DNA from: Acidobacteriota bacterium
GTDB lineage: Bacteria; Acidobacteriota; Terriglobia; Bryobacterales; Bryobacteraceae
Direction: 5' to 3'
Length of the DNA stretch: 56,606 nucleotides
Assembly: GCA_016871015.1 (NCBI GenBank)
Contig: VFZX01000005.1
Coordinates: 1-56,606 of the forward strand
Shown: in pieces, positions 46,897 to 53,918 of the stretch
How positions within the stretch are numbered: position 1 is the stretch's first letter
Layout of the letters: each line of letters opens with the position of its first letter
Made by a program: the position numbers and the translations under genes
Notes under the pieces: model-generated
What the model was told of the DNA's origin: nothing
Database searches by the model: none
What the model saw: the letters and a program-made list of their open reading frames with translations, nothing else

Positions 46897-49800
46897 GTGG
46901 ACTTCCGGACTCTCGTCCTTCGCGGACTCACCCACTATTGGCGCACCAACCTGGCGGTGGTCCTCGGCGTGGCGACAGCGGCAGCCGTGCTGGCCGGAGC
47001 GCTTTTGACCGGAGAGTCCGTTCGAGCCAGCCTCCGCGCGCTCGCCCTGAACCGGATCGGCAACACGCACCACGCGGTCCGTTCGGCGAACCTGTTTAGC
47101 GAGCCGCTCGCCCGCCAGCTTGGAAACGGAGTGCCGGTGATCGCGCTCGAAGGCCTGGTCACGCACCAGCAGAGCGGACGCCGCGCGCACGGAGTGCTCG
47201 TCTACGGTGTGGATGACCGCTTCTGGACCTTCCATGGACGCTCCGCCGCCGGACTCGAAAACCGCGAGGCCGCCGTCACCCAAGCGCTCGCCGCCGAGCT
47301 GGGTGCGGCGGCGGGTGACACGTTGCTGCTCCGCGCGGAGAAGCTCACCGACGTGCCAGCCGAGTCGCTGTTCGGGCGCAAAGAGGACTCCCAGGCGATC
47401 CGCTTTACGCTCAAGCGTGTCGAGGAGTTCGCGTTCGCGCTTTCCCCACGCCAGGGGGACGTGAAGGCGATCTACGTTCCGCTCAGCCGCCTCCAGCGCG
47501 ACATCAACGCCGCCGGACGCGCCAACCTCGTGCTGCTTGGTCCAGGACAGCCGGCCGAACGCCTCCGCACCGTGTTCTCGCTCGACGACCTCGGAATCCG
47601 GCTGCGCAAGATTGGCGGACGGTGGGTGCAACTCGACACCCGCTCGGGAGTCATTCCCGAGTCCGTCGAAAACGCGGCAAGCGCTGCCGGGCGCGAGCTC
47701 GGACTCACGGTCCAGCCCGCGATGACCTATCTCGCCAACGCGCTGCGCGTCAACGGACGCGAGATCCCCTACTCGCTCATCGCCGCCGTGCCCATGGAGG
47801 AGGATGCGATCGTTCTTGGACCCTGGGCCGCGCGCGATCTGGACGCCCGGCCCGGTGCCACGCTCACGCTGGACTACATGCTCTGGCATCCGGGTGGACA
47901 GCTCACCAACGAAAAGACAGAGCTGCGTGTCGGCCGCCCGCCGTTGGACGGCCTCCCCACCGACCGCGATCTCGCGCCGGAATACCCAGGCATCACCGAT
48001 GCCAGCAATGTTTCCGATTGGGATCCGCCCTTCCCCATGGACCTCGGCAAGATCCGGCCCCGGGACGAAGACTACTGGGATCGATACCGGACTACGCCGA
48101 AAGCGTTTCTTCCGCTTGCCCGCGCGCAGCAACTTTGGTCGTCGCGCTGGGGCAAGGTGACCACGCTGCGATTCGCGCCTCCCAGCCTTCAAGACGAGGC
48201 GTTGGACAAGGCGCTTCAGGAATTGCGGCTCCGGCTGAAGGCCTCGATCGACCCGCTCGCCAACGGATTCACTGTGATCCCGGTGCGCGATCAAAGCCTT
48301 TCCTCGTCCCGCGGCGCCACTGACTTCGGTGAGTACTTCGTCTACTTCAGCTTCTTCCTGGTGGTCTCCGCACTGCTGCTCGCCGGACTTTTCTTCCGGC
48401 TCGGAATTGAACAGCGGCACGCAGAGATTGGACTCCTGCGCGCCACTGGATTCCCGGCCGCGCGCGTCCTGAAGCTGTTTCTGGCTGAGGGACTGGCGCT
48501 GTCAGCCGCCGGTGGATTGCTCGGAATCCTCGGCGCCGTGGCCTACGCCGGATTCGTGCTTCTCGGACTGCGCACCTGGTGGATCGGCGCGGTCGGCACT
48601 CGCGATTTGGCGCTCCATGTGAGTCCAATGGCGCTCGCCGGAGGAGTGCTCGGGGCGGTGGCGGCGGCGGGCGTGGCGATCTGGCTGTCGGTCCGCTCGA
48701 TCCGGCGGATGGGCCCCCGGAGTCTGTTGTCGGGCGCCGGACCGGGCGAGGGCACCGGCGTGAGAGCCCGCAGCCGGAGCCGCCGGGTCGCGTTGGCCGC
48801 GGGCGGACTCGGAGTCCTGCTTCTGATTGCTTCCGCCACGGGATTGATCCCCGCCGCCGCCGGATTCTTCGGCGCCGGATCTCTGCTTTTGATCGCCGCG
48901 CTGGCCGGGTTTCGCGCGGCACTGGCGGCCAGTCTCCAGACGTTGGTCTCGTCGAGTGCCGCCTTCGCATTCCGCAACGCCGGACACAGGCCGGGCCGCA
49001 CGGTGTTGACAGCGGCGCTGATCGCGTCCGCGACATTCCTGGTGGTGTCGGTGGAGTCATTCCGCAAAGGCTCGGACACCGGTGGCGAGGCGGCTGCGTG
49101 GCCGCTGCTCGCCGAATCGGTCCGGCCCGTCTATTACGATTTGAACGCGGCCGCCAGCCGCCAGTCGCTGAACCTGCCACCAGACCCGGACCTCAAATTC
49201 CTCCAGTTCCGGCTGCGGCCCGGCGACGATGCGAGCTGCCTGAACCTCTACGCCCCAGAGAATCCGCGCGTGCTCGGCGCACCGGCGGGGTTCCTCAAAG
49301 AAATCGACGGAGACCTGATCAACGACGCCATTCCCGCCGCGGGCGACGCGAATTCGCTCGCCTATGTCCTGCACAAAAAGGTGGGCGACGAGATCACGCT
49401 GTCGAACGGCGTCAAGCTTCGAATCGCCGCCGCCTTGCACGACAGCGCGTTCCAGAGCGAGCTGCTGATTGCCGAGCGGCACTTCCTGCGCGCGTTTTCC
49501 AGTGAGCAAGGCTACCGCGTGTTTCTGATCTCGGCGCCACGGGGCCGGTTGGCGGCTTTGCCGGGCGAATTGGAAAAGTCCCTTGCCGACCATGGCTTCG
49601 ACGTGGTCTCGACAGCAGAGCGCATCGCGTCGTTCCACCGGGTGGAGAACACGTACCTGTCAACATTCCAGTCGCTCGGAGCGCTTGGGCTGTTGCTCGG
49701 AACAGTCGGGCTGGGGGCGGTACTGTTCCGGAATGTGCTGGAGCGGCGGCGCGAGCTGGCCTTGCTGGCGGCGTCGGGATGGAGCCGGTCCGCGCGGTTG

Positions 49801-50031
49801 TCGCTGGTGCTGCGCGAGAATCTGGTGTTGCTGCTCGCCGGACTGGCATGCGGCGTTGCCGCCGCGGTGCTGGCGATCGCTCCGGTGCTTGCCAAGCGTG
49901 GCGCAAGCTTTTCGGTGTTGTCGATTGCCGGGATGCTGGTGGTGGTGCTCGCGGTGGGAGCGCTCGCGGCGGCGCTGGCGTCGCGATGGGCAATGCGGGA
50001 GTCGGTCACCGGATCGCTGCGGGCTGGCTGA
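46897..50031 (+). CDS. Large FtsX-type ABC transporter permease
   Basis: A 1044-aa protein, GTG start at 46897. An N-terminal TM (TNLAVVLGVATAAAVLAGALL) is followed by a large periplasmic domain, then three TMs around residues 480-610 (FSFFLVVSALLLAGLFF, GILGAVAYAGFVLLGL), a pair near 625-680, a second periplasmic domain, and a last group of three TMs near 925-1040 with ERRRELALLAASGWSR. Duplicated FtsX domains and the MacB/LolE-like layout suggest lipoprotein or peptide traffic across the envelope. No ATP-binding subunit gene lies next to it. No clear ribosome site before the GTG. Confidence 0.82.
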   Translation: MDFRTLVLRGLTHYWRTNLAVVLGVATAAAVLAGALLTGESVRASLRALALNRIGNTHHAVRSANLFSEPLARQLGNGVPVIALEGLVTHQQSGRRAHGVLVYGVDDRFWTFHGRSAAGLENREAAVTQALAAELGAAAGDTLLLRAEKLTDVPAESLFGRKEDSQAIRFTLKRVEEFAFALSPRQGDVKAIYVPLSRLQRDINAAGRANLVLLGPGQPAERLRTVFSLDDLGIRLRKIGGRWVQLDTRSGVIPESVENAASAAGRELGLTVQPAMTYLANALRVNGREIPYSLIAAVPMEEDAIVLGPWAARDLDARPGATLTLDYMLWHPGGQLTNEKTELRVGRPPLDGLPTDRDLAPEYPGITDASNVSDWDPPFPMDLGKIRPRDEDYWDRYRTTPKAFLPLARAQQLWSSRWGKVTTLRFAPPSLQDEALDKALQELRLRLKASIDPLANGFTVIPVRDQSLSSSRGATDFGEYFVYFSFFLVVSALLLAGLFFRLGIEQRHAEIGLLRATGFPAARVLKLFLAEGLALSAAGGLLGILGAVAYAGFVLLGLRTWWIGAVGTRDLALHVSPMALAGGVLGAVAAAGVAIWLSVRSIRRMGPRSLLSGAGPGEGTGVRARSRSRRVALAAGGLGVLLLIASATGLIPAAAGFFGAGSLLLIAALAGFRAALAASLQTLVSSSAAFAFRNAGHRPGRTVLTAALIASATFLVVSVESFRKGSDTGGEAAAWPLLAESVRPVYYDLNAAASRQSLNLPPDPDLKFLQFRLRPGDDASCLNLYAPENPRVLGAPAGFLKEIDGDLINDAIPAAGDANSLAYVLHKKVGDEITLSNGVKLRIAAALHDSAFQSELLIAERHFLRAFSSEQGYRVFLISAPRGRLAALPGELEKSLADHGFDVVSTAERIASFHRVENTYLSTFQSLGALGLLLGTVGLGAVLFRNVLERRRELALLAASGWSRSARLSLVLRENLVLLLAGLACGVAAAVLAIAPVLAKRGASFSVLSIAGMLVVVLAVGALAAALASRWAMRESVTGSLRAG

Positions 50032-50503
50032 GCGTTCAAGTGGGACGGAGTGGGACAAATTTTTGTCCCGCCTACCGGCCGGCGTTGGCGCGAATTGAAG
50101 GTCTTGTTGGTCACTATTTTCTCCGCCAGTTTGAGAATACATCCTTGTCAAGCAGCGGCGGCGTTCGGAGTGGGGTTTCCCGGGCCAGGTTCGGTGTTTA
50201 AGTGCTTTTGAATGAATGGAGTGGAGAGGACGTAAAAAAAGTTCGCTGGCCGGCGAACGGATTCCGGCGGAAGGCGGGGCTGCTCGCATGTTGTTGATTT
50301 CACTTGTTCCGCGCGTACGCGCTGGTCCACCCTCGAGGCTGACGTGACGGCGCTGGTGCGGGAGGGATTGGGTTGCAAGAAATCGATGGGGAACTGATCG
50401 GGATGTCGGGGAACAAATGGGATTTAACCCTGGTTCCAAGGGGCCTGCGGCCATAGCCGTCACTTCCCCCAGGAACGGGCCCGCCGCGAGTAAACTCGAA
50501 GAG
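50032..50503. other. Intergenic region with two hairpins, no credible gene
   Basis: The 472 bp between the permease and patatin genes contain no credible ORF. GGGACAA-ATTT-TTGTCCC (50052-50069) is a perfect 7-bp stem just after the permease stop and may end its mRNA; it overlaps a short GTGGGAC direct repeat. A second hairpin at 50241-50258 is listed separately. The remainder looks like ordinary sequence with several ATGs. The patatin promoter must lie here, but no convincing pair of hexamers was found. Confidence 0.5.
50234..50258 (-). terminator. Intrinsic terminator facing left, with no leftward gene upstream
   Basis: GTTCGC (50241-50246), loop TGGCCG, GCGAAC (50253-50258). On the minus strand the stem is followed by TTTTTTT (50240-50234), a strong U run. 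No minus-strand gene is known between 50258 and the RT stop at 52098, so it may end an unseen small RNA or read-through from the DGR operon. Confidence 0.55.
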
Positions 50504-52144
50504 ATGACTAGCAACGCACTCTCCGGCGTCCGCATCTGGCTCTCCGGAGCCGTGCCAAACAGCGCATCCCCTGAAGAATCAACTCGCCTGAAGCAATTCG
50601 CCGAGCTTCTCGCGCAGGAGGCATTCCGCGAAGGCGCGATCCTGGTCCACGGCTTCCATCCATCGCTCGTCGAAGAGCTCCGCGAAGCAGCCGTCACCCA
50701 TCGCAAGAACGCGGGCAAGAAGGCCCAGCTTCGTCTCGTCGTCTCCACCTGGTTTCGCGACCCCGCCACCGGGACCTACGCCGGCCGCACCCCGGAAGAG
50801 TGGCGCGAACACGCCGAACTCATCGAGGTCCCCGCCGGGCCCGACCTCCCCTCGAGCCTCGTCCGCCTGCGCGATGCCCTCGCCGCCCAAGCCGATTCAC
50901 TCGTCGCCGTCGGCGGCCAGTGGTGGGATAAGGCCAACGCCGGCGTCCCTGCCGAGTTCAACCTCGCCATCACGCGCGGCATTCCGAGCTTCCTCCTCGG
51001 CGCACTCGGCGGTGCCACCGCCGGCTATTTGAAGAACAATCGCGGCATCCTCGAGCAACTCCGCAACGGACTCGACTTCGACGCCAACGTCGACCTCGCC
51101 CGGCAGCCGGAAATCCCCGCCCTGGTCGAGAAGCTCCTCGCGCAGATGCGCCTGCTTCCGCTCGGCCGCCGCGAAACAGCCGAGGGCCAGCCGTTCCGCA
51201 TCCTCAGCCTCGACGGCGGCGGCATCCGCGGCGCCTTCACCGCGGCTGTCCTCGCGCACTGGGAAGAGTCCACCGGACTCCGCATCGCCGATCACTTCGA
51301 TCTGATCGCGGGTACCAGCACCGGCGGCATCCTCGCCATCGGACTCGGGCTCGGCCTCCCGGCTCGCGAACTGCTCGATTTCTACCGCAAGCACGGCGCC
51401 GAGATCTTCCCCGTCACCGGCCTGTTCGAATCCGTCTGGCACAAAGCGAAACAGGTGTTCGGCGCCAAGTACGGCGTCGAGGCCCTCGAAAAGCAACTCG
51501 CGGCCGCCTATGACAAACAAGGCGTCGCGCGTCTCGACCAATCGCGGACCCGCCTCCTCATCACCTCCTACAACATGACTGCCAACGCGGTCGCCCTTTA
51601 CCGCACCCCGCACTACCCCGGCTTCAAACAGAAGGAATCACCCCGCGCCGTCGCCGTCGCCCGCGCTACGTCCGCCGCGCCAACTTACTTCGATCCCGCA
51701 CCGGTGGACGATCCCCTTTCCCCGCATGAAGCGGTCGACGGTGGTGTCTGGGCCAACTGCCCGGCCATGGCGGCGATCGCCGAAGCCACTGCGGTACTCA
51801 AGATTCCGCCGGACCGCATCGAACTCCTCAGCATCGGCACCGCCGGCCTCGCGCCGGTCATCGAGACGCCGAAATCCGGAGGCCTCAGCGGCTGGGCGCT
51901 GAAGGTCGCGGACCTCTTCATGAACTCGCAAATGGAGGCCACCCTCGGCTACACGCGCCAGATTCTCGGTGACCGCCTTCTCCGAGTGGATGACAAGTCG
52001 GTCGAGGCATTGGATGACATCGCGAAACTCCCTCTATTGATCGCCCGTGGCATTACCGCCGCCGAGGCAAATCAGATCAAAGTGAAGGAGCGCTTCCTCA
52101 ACGGATCACCTGTACTCCCTTGGCGCGGCCCGCAAGGAACGTGA
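50504..52144 (+). CDS. SLOG-domain patatin-like phospholipase
   Basis: A 546-aa two-domain protein. Residues 5-175 look like a SLOG (Rossmann-type nucleotide-sensor) domain: VRIWLSGAVPN, GAILVHGFHPS, SLVAVGGQ, EFNLAITRGIPSFLLGALGG. Residues 220-540 form a patatin lipase with oxyanion loop LDGGGIRGAF, nucleophile Ser272 in GTSTGG and Asp412 in DGGVW, the catalytic dyad. Patatins with sensor domains act in several bacterial defence systems by damaging membranes after a nucleotide signal; that role here is an inference. Start chosen at ATG 50504 rather than 50417. Its 3' end overlaps the RT gene by 47 bp, tail to tail. Confidence 0.85.
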   Translation: MTSNALSGVRIWLSGAVPNSASPEESTRLKQFAELLAQEAFREGAILVHGFHPSLVEELREAAVTHRKNAGKKAQLRLVVSTWFRDPATGTYAGRTPEEWREHAELIEVPAGPDLPSSLVRLRDALAAQADSLVAVGGQWWDKANAGVPAEFNLAITRGIPSFLLGALGGATAGYLKNNRGILEQLRNGLDFDANVDLARQPEIPALVEKLLAQMRLLPLGRRETAEGQPFRILSLDGGGIRGAFTAAVLAHWEESTGLRIADHFDLIAGTSTGGILAIGLGLGLPARELLDFYRKHGAEIFPVTGLFESVWHKAKQVFGAKYGVEALEKQLAAAYDKQGVARLDQSRTRLLITSYNMTANAVALYRTPHYPGFKQKESPRAVAVARATSAAPTYFDPAPVDDPLSPHEAVDGGVWANCPAMAAIAEATAVLKIPPDRIELLSIGTAGLAPVIETPKSGGLSGWALKVADLFMNSQMEATLGYTRQILGDRLLRVDDKSVEALDDIAKLPLLIARGITAAEANQIKVKERFLNGSPVLPWRGPQGT

Positions 52145-53183
52145 CGCCGGCGAACAACTGAGTCCGCAACCGCTCCGTATCCCCATGCATCGCGTGCCCG
52201 ATCCACGCCACCACCGATTGCCTCACCGCGATCCATTCCACTTCCCCTCGACCCCAGCGCATGCGCAACCCGCGCAGCCGCCGCCGGAATCGCGCCACAT
52301 TCTCACGCACCAGCCGCCGCTTCTCCGGAAACACGCGCCATCCGAGAAACGTCACTCCATCGCGCGTCCGGTAAATGCGTGACTTGCCCGCGTGAACCCG
52401 CAGCCGGATCTTCCCCATCTCTTCCTCGATCGCCGCCCGCGCCTCCCGCAACCGCCCCTTGTCCGGATCGAGCAACAGCAGATCATCGACGTATCGAGCG
52501 TAGGCCGCCGGCCGCAACTCCCGCTCGATGAACTGATCCATCCGGTCAAGGTAGACGTTCGCGAAGAACTGAGACGTCTGATTCCCCAAGGGAATCCCCC
52601 GCCGGCGCGCAAACGGCGTAAACAGATCGTCGCCGTCGAAATACCAGGCCACCGGCTCCTGCTCGTTCGAGCCCGCGATGATCGCCGAGGCCAAGTCCAG
52701 AGTCTTCCGGCACTTGATCACCCGCGCCAATTGATCCGAAAGAATCGCATGATCGATCGACGCGAAGTATTTGCGAACGTCGAGACACAGCGCGTACTCG
52801 CAATGCCGCGCCGCTCGCGCCGCGTGCGCCACCGCCGCGTGCGTCCCTCGTCCCTTCCGGCAGGCGAAGCTGTGCGCGGAAAACCGCCGCTCGAACACCG
52901 GCTCGAGCACTTGCGTCAAGGCATGATGCACCACACGGTCGAGAAACGGAGCCGCTGAAATCAGCCGCGGCTTCGGCTCCCGAATCTCGAACACGCGATA
53001 CCCGCCGGGCCGGTAGCTGCCATCGAGCAACGCGTTTCGCAGCCGCGGCAAGAGGCTATCCTGCCGCGCCAGGAACTCCGCCACGTCCGGCCGGCTCCGC
53101 TTTCCCAATGCCGCCCGGTGCGCCGCCTCGATCAGATTCTGCCACGAGGTCAACTCCTCCCACAATCCACCCACGCGTTTCAT
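52098..53183 (-). CDS. DGR-type reverse transcriptase
   Basis: A 361-aa group II intron-like reverse transcriptase. The catalytic motif is YVDD at about residue 230 (YARYVDDLLLL), with the first catalytic Asp in LCLDVRKYFASIDH. Motif 4 reads LGNQTSQFF (about 198-206), the (I/V/L)GxxxSQ form that separates diversity-generating RTs from other retroelements. There is no maturase or endonuclease domain. ATG 53183 overlaps the Avd stop by 4 bp (ATGA), so RT and Avd are coupled. It copies the nearby template repeat into adenine-mutated cDNA. It belongs to a unit reading target-TR-avd-RT on the minus strand. Confidence 0.93.
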   Translation of the reverse strand: MKRVGGLWEELTSWQNLIEAAHRAALGKRSRPDVAEFLARQDSLLPRLRNALLDGSYRPGGYRVFEIREPKPRLISAAPFLDRVVHHALTQVLEPVFERRFSAHSFACRKGRGTHAAVAHAARAARHCEYALCLDVRKYFASIDHAILSDQLARVIKCRKTLDLASAIIAGSNEQEPVAWYFDGDDLFTPFARRRGIPLGNQTSQFFANVYLDRMDQFIERELRPAAYARYVDDLLLLDPDKGRLREARAAIEEEMGKIRLRVHAGKSRIYRTRDGVTFLGWRVFPEKRRLVRENVARFRRRLRGLRMRWGRGEVEWIAVRQSVVAWIGHAMHGDTERLRTQLFAGVTFLAGRAKGVQVIR

Positions 53184-53530
53184 CGCGCATCCTGCGGCAG
53201 CGACTTCCGCCACCCGCCCGTCATCCGTCCCGCCTCATCCAGCTTCTCGGCGGCGTACCCGTAGGAATCAGCCGTTAGCAAATGCAGATCCTTGGCTGTA
53301 CGAATCAGAAACCGGAGCGTGTTGATCTGCCGCTGTGCACGTCGCAACGGCTCTTCGCGCGCTGTTTCGAACGCCGCTTCCACGATCGAGCTTTGCAGAT
53401 CGAGCATCGTCGCCGTGATTCGGTCGCCCACCGTAAACCGGTACGAACGCGGAAATCGCTCCACTTTCTTCAACACCCACACCGTGAGGTTGTACACCTT
53501 CTGGACCAACGGCGCTGATTCCATCGCCAT
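53180..53530 (-). CDS. avd: Avd-like four-helix bundle accessory protein of the DGR
   Basis: A 116-aa, largely helical, basic protein (SAPLVQKVYNLTVWVLKKVERF, AAFETAREEPLRRAQRQIN and LHLLTADSYGYAAEKLDEAGRM) of the S23/Avd four-helix family. Avd forms a pentamer that binds RT and template RNA and is needed for mutagenic homing. ATG 53530 follows GAGG at good spacing; the open frame running up to 53875 passes through the template repeat and is not coding. It lies 224 bp downstream of TR and overlaps RT by 4 bp. Confidence 0.88.
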   Translation of the reverse strand: MAMESAPLVQKVYNLTVWVLKKVERFPRSYRFTVGDRITATMLDLQSSIVEAAFETAREEPLRRAQRQINTLRFLIRTAKDLHLLTADSYGYAAEKLDEAGRMTGGWRKSLPQDAR

Positions 53531-53861
53531 CTCGCTACCTCGATTCACCGTGACAGACAAGAGATGAGGCTGGCCGAGCTTCGCGGCCCATTCGGCCACT
53601 ACCACAGGACCAGCCCCGGTTGATGTTTGGCTCCCCCATCCTGAGCCGGGCGAAGCCGGGACCGAAACCCGGATGCAAGAGAGCACGCTCGCGCCGGTCA
53701 CCCGGTCACGACTCTGGCTGATCCCCCTCCGGCGTTGCCGAAGGGCGCCTTGCGTCCCGCGCACACCGAAACCCGTTGTTGTTGCGGTTGTCGGGGTCGT
53801 TCCTGTTACGGTTCGACGCGCGGGTGTTCTGAGAATTGTTGTTCCACGAACCCCCGCGATT
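53531..53861 (-). ncRNA. Predicted DGR template RNA (TR plus downstream spacer)
   Basis: The 388 bp between avd and the target ORF (53531-53918) contain TR (53755-53861) and, downstream of it in the transcript, a 224-nt GC-rich stretch before avd. In known DGRs this spacer is part of the RNA that primes cDNA synthesis and binds Avd-RT. It holds short self-complementary pieces (for example GTCACCCGGTCAC near 53703). Transcript ends were not determined. Confidence 0.55.
53755..53861 (-). repeat. DGR template repeat (TR)
   Basis: A 107-nt copy of the target 3' end that keeps AAC codons. Read on the minus strand in the natural frame it gives RGGSWNNNSQNTRASNR then NRNDPDNRNNNGFRCARD, the adenine-rich pattern of DGR templates. 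Compared with VR all 15 substitutions are at adenines and 92 other positions are identical. The shared 3' part (GGGTTTCGGTGTGCGCGGGA, 20 nt) has no change and is the likely homing start site. TR lies 135 bp beyond VR on the same strand. Confidence 0.93.
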
Positions 53862-53918
53862 GCGGTTCCGTCCACTGATCATCGATACGCCGACGCCTTT
53901 CTTCCGGATTGGTAATCG

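Noticed and set aside
46867-48420. 518-codon extension of the purH frame to the right, giving a 1037-aa ORF
   Set aside because: It is antisense to the ABC permease gene, has the composition of a shadow frame, and purH has a proper ATG with ribosome site at 46866.
53531-53875. N-terminal extension of the avd frame through the template repeat
   Set aside because: It reads TR in a frame other than that of the target and gives low-complexity sequence; Avd family length and the ribosome site favour 53530.
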